Origin: Flavobacterium ginsenosidimutans
GTDB taxonomy: Bacteria > Bacteroidota > Bacteroidia > Flavobacteriales > Flavobacteriaceae
Length of the DNA: 64,000 bases
Reading direction: 5' to 3'
NCBI RefSeq assembly: GCF_003254625.1
Contig: NZ_QJRJ01000069.1
Span: 1-64,000 of the forward strand
Every line of letters begins with the position of its first letter. Positions within the stretch are counted from its first letter, which is position 1. Made by a program: the position numbers and the translations under genes. Under the pieces are notes generated by a model that saw only the letters and a program-made list of their open reading frames with translations, searched no databases and had not been told where the DNA came from. This document shows, one piece after another, positions 44,101 through 53,073 of the stretch.

Positions 44101-44370
44101 CTACTTTTTGTAGTTTAAAAAGGCGATTATAAGTGCAGCTTGAATTACTAAAATCAGAACGAACTTTACAATAAAAGAAGTTTTACTCGTTTTATGTCTA
44201 AATAACAACATTGCTGTTAATAACCCTAGAGAACCACCTATTAAAGCCATTAAAAACAAGGTATTTTCGGGAATTCGTCTTTTATTTTTTCGAGCTTGGA
44301 ATTTGTCATATCCAGCAAAAATAAAAACGAGAACATTTATAAATAAAAAATATAGTAATAAAACTTCCAT
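44101..44370 (-). CDS. DUF1294 small membrane protein
   Basis: 89 residues. LYFLFINVLVFIFAGYDKFQ, then RRIPENTLFLMALIGGSLGL and a final span match DUF1294, a three-span family with unknown function, often carrying the YDK-x(n)-RIPE-L signature. Alone on the minus strand between rpiB and tex. Confidence 0.85.
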   Translation of the reverse strand: MEVLLLYFLFINVLVFIFAGYDKFQARKNKRRIPENTLFLMALIGGSLGLLTAMLLFRHKTSKTSFIVKFVLILVIQAALIIAFLNYKK

Positions 44371-44487
44371 TGTCTTAAAATTAAAAACAAAGATATTATT
44401 TTAGCCAAATGTTTGATTAATTTGCAAGACAGTTTTAACAAGTAAATTATATCAACTTATAATTAAGAATTTATTTCATTAAAAAGT

Positions 44488-46611
44488 ATGACTAATATTC
44501 AATTCATTGCCAAGTCTGTGCAGGCGCCCGCAGTCAGTATTCAAAACACAGTAAAATTATTAGAGGAAGACTGTACGATTCCGTTTATTTCGCGTTACCG
44601 AAAAGATGCAACCGGAAACCTTGATGAAACTGTTATTGAGCTGATTGCTAAATTGCAGAAAGAATACGATACACTTATAAAACGTAAAGAAGCAGTTTTA
44701 AAATTGATCGAAGAGCAAAAAGCACTTACGCCAGAATTGAAGAAAAAGATCGAAGATAGTTTTGATTTGCAGGAAATTGAAGATTTTTACCTTCCTTATA
44801 AAAAGAAGAAAAAAACAAAGGCCGATGTGGCGCGCGAATTCGGTTTAGAACCTTTAGCAAAACTGATTATATCTGAAAGTGATGCTGATATTGATTTTAT
44901 TTCGACACAATATATCAATGAAAATGTTATCAATGAAGAAGCAGCTATTCAAGGCGCAAGAGATATTGTAGCGGAATGGATCAACGAAAATATTTATGTT
45001 CGTAAACAGCTTCGTAGATTGTTTCAGCGAAAAGCGACTATTGCTACAAAAGTGGTTAAAAAGAAAGCAGAGGAAGAAGGAGCAAAAAAATTCGAGCAGT
45101 ATTTTGATTGGGAAGAACCATTGACAAAAGCACCAGCTCACCGTTTACTGGCAATGCTACGTGCAGAAAATGAAGGTTTTATCAAAATGAAAATTGATGT
45201 TGATATTGACGATGCATACGATGTTATTGACGAAATCATCATTAAAAAACAAAATAATACAACAGCGCATTTACAGCTGGCGATTGAAGATAGTTATAAA
45301 CGTTTATTGAATCCAGCAATTGGAAACGAAACGTTACAAGAAGCAAAAGCAAAAGCCGATGCCAATTCTATTCAGGTTTTTGCAAACAATTTAGGTCAGT
45401 TATTATTAGCTCCGCCGTTGGGAGAAAAACGTATTTTGGCAATCGACCCAGGATTTAGAAGTGGCTGTAAAGTCGTTTGTCTAGACGAAAAAGGTGATTT
45501 ATTATACAACGAAACGATTTATCCGCACGCGCCTCAAAATGAGGAATCGATGGCAATCAAGAAAATCCGTTCGATGGTAAATGCGTATCAAATCGATGCA
45601 ATTTCTATTGGAAACGGAACGGCTTCTCGTGAAACTGAATTTTTCATCAAAAAAATTGCGTTTGACAAACCTGTGCAGGTTTTTATTGTTTCAGAAGCTG
45701 GAGCTTCAGTATATTCAGCTTCAAAAATTGCGAGAGAAGAATTTCCAAATTACGATGTAACGGTTCGTGGATCGGTTTCTATTGGAAGACGACTTTCAGA
45801 TCCGCTAGCCGAATTGGTAAAAATTGATCCTAAAGCAATTGGTGTTGGACAATATCAGCACGATGTTGACCAAACTAAATTAAAAGAAGAATTAGATAAT
45901 ACGGTTATTCGTTGCGTAAACTCGGTTGGAATTAACATCAACACGGCAAGTAAACACTTATTAAGTTATGTGAGTGGAATCGGGGAGAAGCTGGCGGAAA
46001 ACATTGTACAATATCGTTCTGAAAACGGACCTTTTGAAGACAGAAAACAGTTGAAAAAAGTGCCACGTCTAGGAGATAAAGCGTATCAGCAGGGAGCAGC
46101 ATTTATCAGAATTACAAATGCTAAAAATCCGTTGGATAATTCGGCGGTGCATCCAGAGGCTTATCCGGTTGTTGAAAAAATGGCGAAGGATTTGAATATT
46201 TCTTTGAATGACTTAATTGCGAATAAAGAGAAAACAGCGCTTATTAAGCCAGAAAAGTATGTAACACCTGAAATTGGTTTACTGACGCTGAAAGATATTA
46301 TAAAAGAGCTTGAAAAGCCTGGATTGGATCCAAGAAAGTCGGCTAAGGTTTTTGAATTTGACGCAAACGTAAAATCGATTAAAGATGTAAAAACGGGAAT
46401 GATTCTTCCAGGAATTGTTAATAACATCACCAACTTTGGCTGTTTTGTTGACATCGGAATTAAAGAAAGTGGTTTAGTGCATATTTCTCAATTAAAATCG
46501 GGTTATGTAAGCGATGTTAACGAAGTAGTGAAACTGCACCAGCATGTTGATGTAAAAGTGACTGAGGTTGATGAAGATAGAAAGAGAATTCAGTTGACTA
46601 TGATTTTATAA
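44488..46611 (+). CDS. tex: Tex RNA-binding transcriptional accessory protein
   Basis: 707 residues. The N-terminal Tex helices (CTIPFISRYRKDATGNLDET) precede the YqgF-like RNase-H fold (AIDPGFRSGCKVVCLDEKGD, RGSVSIGRRLSDPLAELVKI). Helix-hairpin-helix segments (NSVGININTASKHLLSYVSG) and a C-terminal S1 domain (GMILPGIVNNITNFGCFVDI) follow. Tex associates with RNA polymerase and nucleic acids. Terminator 31 bases after the stop. Confidence 0.95.
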   Translation: MTNIQFIAKSVQAPAVSIQNTVKLLEEDCTIPFISRYRKDATGNLDETVIELIAKLQKEYDTLIKRKEAVLKLIEEQKALTPELKKKIEDSFDLQEIEDFYLPYKKKKKTKADVAREFGLEPLAKLIISESDADIDFISTQYINENVINEEAAIQGARDIVAEWINENIYVRKQLRRLFQRKATIATKVVKKKAEEEGAKKFEQYFDWEEPLTKAPAHRLLAMLRAENEGFIKMKIDVDIDDAYDVIDEIIIKKQNNTTAHLQLAIEDSYKRLLNPAIGNETLQEAKAKADANSIQVFANNLGQLLLAPPLGEKRILAIDPGFRSGCKVVCLDEKGDLLYNETIYPHAPQNEESMAIKKIRSMVNAYQIDAISIGNGTASRETEFFIKKIAFDKPVQVFIVSEAGASVYSASKIAREEFPNYDVTVRGSVSIGRRLSDPLAELVKIDPKAIGVGQYQHDVDQTKLKEELDNTVIRCVNSVGININTASKHLLSYVSGIGEKLAENIVQYRSENGPFEDRKQLKKVPRLGDKAYQQGAAFIRITNAKNPLDNSAVHPEAYPVVEKMAKDLNISLNDLIANKEKTALIKPEKYVTPEIGLLTLKDIIKELEKPGLDPRKSAKVFEFDANVKSIKDVKTGMILPGIVNNITNFGCFVDIGIKESGLVHISQLKSGYVSDVNEVVKLHQHVDVKVTEVDEDRKRIQLTMIL

Positions 46612-46642
46612 AATTTCAAAACATTTGGAATCTTAAAAATAA

Positions 46643-46685
46643 AAAAACTCCCAAATTACAATTCGTAATTTGGGAGTTTTTGATT
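46643..46685. terminator. Bidirectional terminator between tex and the GH8 gene
   Basis: Perfect 17-bp stem (46643-46659 with 46665-46681), with A-run before and T-run after. Confidence 0.8.
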
Positions 46686-46690
46686 TAGAA

Positions 46691-48094
46691 TTATTTCAAA
46701 ATCACTTTTTTGGTGACACTTTTAAAATCTTCATTGGATATTTTTACAAAATAAACGCCTTTTGATTGATTGGCTAAGTTTATTTCTGTCAAATCTGAAA
46801 TTGATTTTTGTTGATGAATAATACTTCCAGAAGGAGAAATTATTGAGATAATACACTGCTGAGGTGCCTTAATAGTGATTCGATCAGCACTCGGATTGGG
46901 GTAAAGCGTGACTGTAGATTTTTCAATATCGAAAGTATCATTAGATAATGTGGCGTTTAGCGGTAAATAGAAATTACCAGTTAATAAAAAGGAGTATAAT
47001 GTTTTAAGGGTCTGATTAAAATAACTGTTTGGTTCGTTGAGGTTATTAAGATCGGTATAAGAATCATCTAAATGCGCTTGATTTTCGCCAGCCATTGCAG
47101 CGCAGGCAAATGCACCTACAAAAGTAGCATTATGCCATTGCCCGCTTACAGTTCCGTTTTGGTTATAGCCATCTTTGATGTTTGCCGAACCGCCAAGATT
47201 GACACGAACAAAATCAGATGATTTTTTCAAGTATGTTTTGGCATCTGGAGTTCCGTACCAAACATAGTCAACTGCAATTCTCCAAGGAGTTCTTGCGGCA
47301 TCATAAGAATAGGTTTTTCCAGCTTGGTTAAATCCATAATTTACAGCAATGGGAGCATAAGCTCCAGAAGCTTCACACCAGTCAGAAACTAAACCGCCTA
47401 CGGCATTATTTTGTGTCAAATTATTATTGATAACGGTATAAGCTTTAGAGGCAACTTGATTCCAAAATGCAGTATCGTTAGTGAAAACACCAAAAGCTCT
47501 GAAATAAGCAGGAGAGAAGTACGATATATTGGTGATTTGGCTTCCGCCGAATTGATCGCCAGGTTTTAAAACAAAAGTATTGGCTTCAACTTCATGATTT
47601 TTAATTGCTGTAATAAGAGTTGTTGCATCACTTTTGTAATTGATGTTTCCGGTGCTTGCCCATTGATAATCGGCAACAATTAAAGCAAATGCTGCATCCA
47701 GTTCTGCATCTGTAGCTCCATTATTTTCTTTTGCTCCGGAACAACCGTTTATTTTCCAATTCATAACACCATTTCCATTCACATTGTCTTTGTAGTAAAG
47801 CCAAAATCCATCAAAGAGCGTTTTATCGGCCATGTAAGCAGAAAGTAGCATTCCGTATGCGATACCTTCGGAAACGGTTTCACTGGTATTGTCAAATTTT
47901 ACTCTGTACCGACCATTATTACAGTCTTCGACAAAATTGTTTTTCCAGGTATTGTAATTGTTTTGTGCATCCAGACTGTTTTTGGGGACAGCCATCAGTC
48001 CGTTTCCGTGCACCTTATTGGCGGGAAAAGGCTGAGTTTACGACTGACTTTCTGCTGTGAGCAGAAAAGCCATCACTAAAAGTAAGTTTTTCAT
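46691..48094 (-). pseudogene. Glycoside hydrolase family 8 with T9SS type-A sorting domain, interrupted by TAA
   Basis: The full reading frame begins at ATG 48092-48094 with a signal peptide (MKNLLLVMAFLLTAESQS). Codon 19 (48038-48040) is TAA, after which the frame continues TQPFPANKVHGNGLMAVPKN and onward for 450 residues. GH8 features follow: TVSEGIAYGMLLSAYMADKT with the catalytic Glu, and TDAELDAAFALIVADYQW with the conserved Asp. The last 75 residues (LYPNPSADRITIKAPQQ, GVYFVKISNEDFKSVTKKVI) are a type-A T9SS sorting domain. A downstream GTG (48013) could start a protein lacking the signal peptide, which would not be exported. A CAA-to-TAA change would explain the stop. Confidence 0.8.
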
Positions 48095-48137
48095 ATCTAA
48101 AAATTTGGGACTCTAAAAGTAGGAAATTTGAGATATA

Positions 48138-48173
48138 AAAAAAATCCCAAACTACATTTGTAATTTGGGATTT
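48138..48173 (-). terminator. tatA terminator
   Basis: Stem AAATCCCAAA/TTTGGGATTT; the minus strand continues into a seven-T run. Confidence 0.7.
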
Positions 48174-48192
48174 AATAAGTTTTTCGAATTTC

Positions 48193-48372
48193 TTATTTTG
48201 TTTCTTCCTCTTGTTTTTTAGGAGCAGCAGGTTGATCGTCTTTAGCAGCGTTTTTAAATTCTTTAATACCACTTCCTAAACCTTTCATTAATTCTGGAAT
48301 TTTTTTACCTCCAAAAAGTAAAATCACAATACCTACTATTACAAGGATTTCTGTAAGACCTAATCTTCCCAT
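48193..48372 (-). CDS. tatA: Twin-arginine translocase TatA/TatE subunit
   Basis: 59 residues. The start is ATG at 48370-48372. The sequence has the TatA layout: a short N-terminal piece ([20 protein letters not shown]), the FGG-KKIPEL hinge ([19 protein letters not shown]) and an amphipathic helix with acidic tail (PKKQEEETK). It forms the pore component of the Tat system exporting folded proteins. It is too short for a 60-codon cutoff. Its neighbours (membrane protein and GH3 gene) are transcribed away from it. Confidence 0.9.
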   Translation of the reverse strand: MGRLGLTEILVIVGIVILLFGGKKIPELMKGLGSGIKEFKNAAKDDQPAAPKKQEEETK

Positions 48373-48558
48373 GACTGTATATTTAATGCCGAAGCAAATT
48401 GTTTATCTTAATTATACCGCAAAGGTATATAGAAATATACGAAATAGAAGTATTTTTAGTTTAAAATATTTGTTCCAGACCACGTTAAATATTTTATAAA
48501 ATCGTAAATTATAGCTCTTCATGAAATTTTTCGAACAAAATTCATGATGATTAATTAC

Positions 48559-48566
48559 TATATTTG
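48559..48566 (+). promoter_or_regulatory. -7 element upstream of the membrane protein at 48585
   Basis: TATATTTG, full match, 18 bases before the ATG at 48585. Confidence 0.5.
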
Positions 48567-48584
48567 CTAGCATAAAGAAGCATA

Positions 48585-49091
48585 ATGACTAATAAAAAGA
48601 AAAAGAATTTTAGGAAAAAACTGTTTATTAAAAACCGATTGGTAATTTTAAATGAAGACACTTTTGAAGAGATATTTTCTTTTAGGCTTACTTTAATGAA
48701 TGTCTTTGTAACGTTTACTTTAGGAGGAATATTTCTAATTTTGGTTACTACTTTCATTATTGCATTTACTCCGCTTCGCGAATTTATTCCTGGATATTCT
48801 TCTACAGAATTGAAACGAAATGCCACAAAACTGGCAATTAAATCAGATTCTTTAGAAACGGCTTTGAGACAAAATGAAGCTTATATAAAAGGAATTCAGA
48901 AAGTTTTAAAGGGAGAATTAGAATATTCAAAATTCAATAAAGATTCAATAAAAGCGGAATCAGTTGAAGATGCTTCAGATTTAAATATTAAAGCCTCAGA
49001 TGCTGAAATAAAATTAAGAGAAGATGTTGCTCAAACTGAAAAGGAGCTGAAGGCAAAATCTCAAGACAAAAAGAAAAGTGACAAAAAATAA
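48585..49091 (+). CDS. Membrane-anchored protein resembling the N-terminus of flavobacterial M23 peptidases
   Basis: 168 residues. A basic N-terminus (KKKKNFRKKLFIKNRLVILN) and EDTFEEIFSFRLTLMNVFVT precede one span (TLGGIFLILVTTFIIAFTPL). REFIPGYSSTELKRNATKLA and an Asp/Lys-rich helix follow. This N-terminal arrangement is, from memory, shared by flavobacterial M23 metallopeptidases of about 280 residues; the peptidase part is absent and the chain ends in KKSDKK. The GH3 gene follows 11 bases later. Truncation versus separate family is unresolved. Confidence 0.55.
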   Translation: MTNKKKKNFRKKLFIKNRLVILNEDTFEEIFSFRLTLMNVFVTFTLGGIFLILVTTFIIAFTPLREFIPGYSSTELKRNATKLAIKSDSLETALRQNEAYIKGIQKVLKGELEYSKFNKDSIKAESVEDASDLNIKASDAEIKLREDVAQTEKELKAKSQDKKKSDKK

Positions 49092-49102
49092 TACCACTGA
49101 AA

Positions 49103-50590
49103 ATGTCAATTAAGTCAATTGCGGCGAAAATTTTTGCCCGAAAAATATACAAACAAACGCTTAGATGGGCCGAAAAACCAGTTGAAACCCAGCAAAAGGT
49201 TTTTAAAAGTTTAATCGAAAATGCTCAAAATACCGAATTTGGAAAAGACCATCATTTCGATCAAATAAAGACTTTTGAAGATTTTCAGAGACTTGTTCCT
49301 ATAAGAGATTATGAAGATTTAAAATCTTATGTAGAAAAGGTCGTAAAAGGCGAATCAGATATTTTATGGAAGGGAAAGCCATTATATTTTGCTAAAACTT
49401 CGGGAACAACGTCTGGAGCAAAATTTATTCCGCTGACCAAAGAATCGATGCCTTATCATATAGAAGCAGCACGAAATGCGATCCTACATTATATTAATGA
49501 AACTGGAAATGCAGATTTTGTTGACGGAAAAATGATCTTTTTGCAGGGAAGTCCCATTTTAACCGAGAAATATGGAATTAAATTTGGCAGACTTTCGGGA
49601 ATTGTAGCGCATTTTGTTCCGAAATATTTACAGAAAAACAGAATGCCATCTTGGGAAACCAATTGTATTGACGATTGGGAAACTAAAGTAGATGCAATAG
49701 TAGAGGAGACAATAAAAGAAGATATGTCTGTTATTTCTGGAATTCCGTCTTGGGTTCAAATGTATTTTGAACGTTTAGAAAAGAAAAGCGGAGGAAAAAA
49801 GATTGGCGAGATATTCAAAAACTTTAATTTGTTCATTTACGGAGGTGTTAATTACGAACCTTATCGCGCCAAATTTGAAAACATGATTGGCCGAAAAGTG
49901 GACAGTATAGAATTGTTTCCAGCTTCTGAAGGATTTTTTGCGTATCAAGATTCGCAGAAAGAAAAAGGAATGCTTTTGTTATTAAATTCTGGAATTTTCT
50001 ACGAGTTTATAAAAGCAGATGAATTTTTTAGCGAAAACCCAAAAGCGCTAACAATTGGTGAAGTTGAGGTTGGAGTAAACTACGTTTTAATTATTTCGAC
50101 CAATGCAGGACTTTGGCGTTATAATATTGGCGACACGATTCAGTTTACCTCTTTGGCTCCGCATCGTGTTATAGTTTCGGGTCGTATTAAACATTATATT
50201 TCAGCTTTTGGAGAACACGTTATTGCTAATGAAGTTGAAAATGCGATGAAAGAAGCGGTAAATTCTACTAATATTGTGATCAACGAATTTACAGTGGCAC
50301 CGCAAATAAATCCTTCAAATGGACTTCCGTATCACGAATGGCTGATCGAATTTGAAAAAGAGCCTGAAAACATGGAAGTTTTTGCTGAAACGATTGACAA
50401 TTCAATGCGAAAGCAAAATATTTATTACGACGATTTAATTACCGGAAATGTTTTAAGAAAAGTAGTTGTCACGAAAGTTTCTAAAAATGGATTCCAAGAT
50501 TACATGAAATCACAAGGAAAATTGGGCGGGCAGAATAAAATTCCTAGATTATCAAACAATAGAGATATTGCGGATAATCTTACAAAATAA
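49103..50590 (+). CDS. GH3 auxin-responsive-promoter-family protein (acyl-adenylating/acid-amido synthetase type)
   Basis: 495 residues. The ANL-type adenylation core is visible: LYFAKTSGTTSGAKFIPLT (A3-like P-loop), LFIYGGVNYEPYRAKFENMI, ELFPASEGFFAYQD and LWRYNIGDTIQFTSLAPHRV. Plant GH3 enzymes conjugate carboxylates to amino acids; bacterial relatives have unknown substrates. Co-directional with the membrane protein at 48585 and probably in its transcript. Confidence 0.85.
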   Translation: MSIKSIAAKIFARKIYKQTLRWAEKPVETQQKVFKSLIENAQNTEFGKDHHFDQIKTFEDFQRLVPIRDYEDLKSYVEKVVKGESDILWKGKPLYFAKTSGTTSGAKFIPLTKESMPYHIEAARNAILHYINETGNADFVDGKMIFLQGSPILTEKYGIKFGRLSGIVAHFVPKYLQKNRMPSWETNCIDDWETKVDAIVEETIKEDMSVISGIPSWVQMYFERLEKKSGGKKIGEIFKNFNLFIYGGVNYEPYRAKFENMIGRKVDSIELFPASEGFFAYQDSQKEKGMLLLLNSGIFYEFIKADEFFSENPKALTIGEVEVGVNYVLIISTNAGLWRYNIGDTIQFTSLAPHRVIVSGRIKHYISAFGEHVIANEVENAMKEAVNSTNIVINEFTVAPQINPSNGLPYHEWLIEFEKEPENMEVFAETIDNSMRKQNIYYDDLITGNVLRKVVVTKVSKNGFQDYMKSQGKLGGQNKIPRLSNNRDIADNLTK

Positions 50591-50648
50591 AAATACTATT
50601 TCCTAGATTAATCAGTTATTTATCCAATGAATTTAGATGGATAAGTAA

Positions 50649-51257
50649 ATGAAAATTATGAGTCAAGGAAAATTTCAAAATAAATATCGTATTCCTTCAA
50701 TAAGAGCCCAATGGTGGGATTATGGTTGGAATGGAGCGTATTTTATAACAATTTGTACACAGGATAGAAAACATTATTTTGGAGAAATTCAAAATAATAA
50801 AATGATTTTATCAGGAGTTGGCATTATTGCCGATTTATTGTGGCATCAAATTCCGATACACAATAAAAATGTTGAATTGGGTGATTTTGTGGTGATGCCA
50901 AATCATATTCATGGAATTTTGATTATTGACAAACAATTGGATAATGTAAATGTTGATAATACAAACAACGTAGAGACAGGGCATGCCCTGCCTCTACCAC
51001 CGATCGTCGAATTCAATAAACCAGGTTCACAACGTTTTCAAAACATTGGAAAAAATACCATTTCGTCAATTGTTGGATCATATAAATCTGCCGTAACAAA
51101 ACACGCCAATAGATTGGGATATCCACATCAATGGCAAAAATTATTTTATGATAATATCATTAGAGACAATAATCAATATCAAAGAATTTCTGATTACATT
51201 GTTTCAAATCCAGAAAATTGGGCAAAGGATAAATTTAAAACAGATGGTAAATCCTAA
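50649..51257 (+). CDS. REP-associated tyrosine transposase (RAYT, Y1/IS200-like)
   Basis: 202 residues (the ATG at 50658 is an equally plausible start, giving MSQGKFQ). The HUH motif is VVMPNHIHGILI and the catalytic Tyr lies in YQRISDYIVSNPENW. WDYGWNGAYFITICTQDRKH is the family's N-terminal signature. RAYTs are single-copy domesticated relatives of IS200/IS605 transposases, tied to REP hairpins. A 28-base palindrome lies inside the gene. Confidence 0.88.
   Translation: MKIMSQGKFQNKYRIPSIRAQWWDYGWNGAYFITICTQDRKHYFGEIQNNKMILSGVGIIADLLWHQIPIHNKNVELGDFVVMPNHIHGILIIDKQLDNVNVDNTNNVETGHALPLPPIVEFNKPGSQRFQNIGKNTISSIVGSYKSAVTKHANRLGYPHQWQKLFYDNIIRDNNQYQRISDYIVSNPENWAKDKFKTDGKS
50970..50997. repeat. 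Palindrome inside the RAYT gene
   Basis: GTAGAGACAGGGCA followed by TGCCCTGCCTCTAC: 13 of 14 bases per arm pair. It encodes the VETGHALPLP segment, between the HUH motif and the Tyr helix. It looks like a REP unit. Confidence 0.7.
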
Positions 51258-51385
51258 TTTGAAATAAACGTTATAATTAAATGACATTTTTAGTTTTCAA
51301 TTGAAATAATATTAATATTTCCTACTTTCGTTTATCGAAATACTTGAATTATCTTCTCAAAAAGATGATTCTAAAATAAAAAAGC

Positions 51386-53065
51386 ATGAAAGAAACCAAA
51401 CATATATCAAGATCTAGAGCGCAGGAATCATCTGCGGCGATAGAAAAAATGTACATTACAATGCGCCATTTATTCAACCGTGGTTTTTACAAACCAATGG
51501 GAGTTTCTGGCGACAGTTTACGCGAATCATTACTGGCTTTACGTCCTGAAATCTACGGGAATATTGCTGAAGAAAAAGTAGAGTTAAACGGACTTTTATA
51601 CGTTATTGAGCGTCTTCCAATAGGAATTGAACAATGCCGTTTTATCAATTTAACTTCAGACGAAGGATATTCTAAATCGCATTTCCAACCAATTGTTCCT
51701 CCAAAAAGAAGAAGAAACTGCTATAGAATTGACGAAGAACAAATGAATGTCGAAATCACGCGCGGACGTTCGGACATTTATGATATTCTAACGCATTTGA
51801 CTTTTATTTTCATTGAATCTCATAAAATTAAAAACAGAGTTTTAATTGATGATGGAGGAGAGGTTTCTCGTGATTGGCAGAAATTGGAACAAGCTGTAAT
51901 GCAAACCAAAAAGCTGACACAGATTGAAAAAGAAAAAGCAATTTCGCACGTTGCAAATATTTTAGCTAGAACTTTTGAAGAAGTTTTAGATATTTACGAT
52001 GCTTTTGGCTCAGAAACTGCGCCAGATCGTTTCTTGCATGTTATTTATTGGTTAGGAAAATTAGCAATTGAAGAAATTGTTGAAAACAATAAACGTACAA
52101 TTACTTTTAGTCCAGTTTTACGTGAGCGCCTTGGACATCATATTCACGGAGAAATTTGGGCAACTAACATAAAAGAAGTTCTTAAAGCAAACGATTTGTT
52201 GAAAAGACCAATTCACATAATCAGTGCCAATATGCACAGTGTGATGAATTCAATTTTTGCAACGCCTTTGCTGAAAACTAAATTTAAAGGAAAAACAGAT
52301 TTCTTTATTTATGAAGAATTAAGCAGTTCTGGTTCAAAGGAAATTAGATCTCAAGTTGAAGATTTGGCTTTAAAAAACGGAATGATTTCGTTGCTAGATT
52401 GTTCAGGAACAAATATCGATGTTCAGATTTTTGATACAGCTAAAATTGACTGGTCAAAAACAGCCTTTTCTCACGCTAATGTAGGTGAAGATAAACCTGT
52501 TATTATCGTAATGGATTATGCTTTTGGTGAACAGGCGTATGAAACAATCGATGAACTTTTAAAACCTTATAAAAAGGAAACTTTACTAAATGTAAAATCG
52601 GTTTCGATTATGGGTAAAGCTGGAATTTTGGAAGGCGGAAAAGGAGATATCATGATTCCGACAGCACATATAAATGAAGGAACAGCCGATAATTATTTTT
52701 TCGAAAATGAACTTACCGGCGCAATGTTCGAAGGAAATGAAATTGATATTTATGAAGGCGCGATGGTTACCGTTTTAGGAACTTCGTTGCAAAACAGAGA
52801 TTTATTGAAGTTTTTCCACGAATCGACTTGGGGAGTAATTGGTCTTGAGATGGAAGGATCTTATTACCAAAAAGCAATTCAGTCGGCATCAAAAATTAGA
52901 AAAAGTGTACCGCATGATGTTAAAGTTCGTTATGCATACTATGCTTCAGACAATCCTTTGGAAACAGGAAGCACTTTGGCTTCTGGCGGATTGGGAACAA
53001 CCGGAGTTAAACCAACTTATTTGATTACAATTAAAATTTTAGAGCAGATTTTCAATATAAAATAA
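51386..53065 (+). CDS. DUF6909-like protein with nucleosidase/phosphorylase-like C-terminal half
   Basis: 559 residues. The N-terminal half (about 1-250) is helical and I do not recognise it (EKMYITMRHLFNRGFYKPMG). The C-terminal half (about 270-555) resembles the PNP/MTA-nucleosidase superfamily: VIVMDYAFGEQAYETIDELL, GKAGILEGGKGDIMIPTAH, VIGLEMEGSYYQKAIQSA and YYASDNPLETGSTLASGG. The MEG site matches the nucleosidase ribose-binding Glu region. NCBI-style name DUF6909 is from memory. The reaction is not established. The chain-length gene follows 8 bases later. Confidence 0.6.
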   Translation: MKETKHISRSRAQESSAAIEKMYITMRHLFNRGFYKPMGVSGDSLRESLLALRPEIYGNIAEEKVELNGLLYVIERLPIGIEQCRFINLTSDEGYSKSHFQPIVPPKRRRNCYRIDEEQMNVEITRGRSDIYDILTHLTFIFIESHKIKNRVLIDDGGEVSRDWQKLEQAVMQTKKLTQIEKEKAISHVANILARTFEEVLDIYDAFGSETAPDRFLHVIYWLGKLAIEEIVENNKRTITFSPVLRERLGHHIHGEIWATNIKEVLKANDLLKRPIHIISANMHSVMNSIFATPLLKTKFKGKTDFFIYEELSSSGSKEIRSQVEDLALKNGMISLLDCSGTNIDVQIFDTAKIDWSKTAFSHANVGEDKPVIIVMDYAFGEQAYETIDELLKPYKKETLLNVKSVSIMGKAGILEGGKGDIMIPTAHINEGTADNYFFENELTGAMFEGNEIDIYEGAMVTVLGTSLQNRDLLKFFHESTWGVIGLEMEGSYYQKAIQSASKIRKSVPHDVKVRYAYYASDNPLETGSTLASGGLGTTGVKPTYLITIKILEQIFNIK

Positions 53066-53073
53066 CACTTTAA

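Noticed and set aside
48015..48272. 85-codon ORF upstream of the GH8 gene
   Set aside because: It overlaps the real tatA gene and the GH8 signal-peptide codons in another frame.
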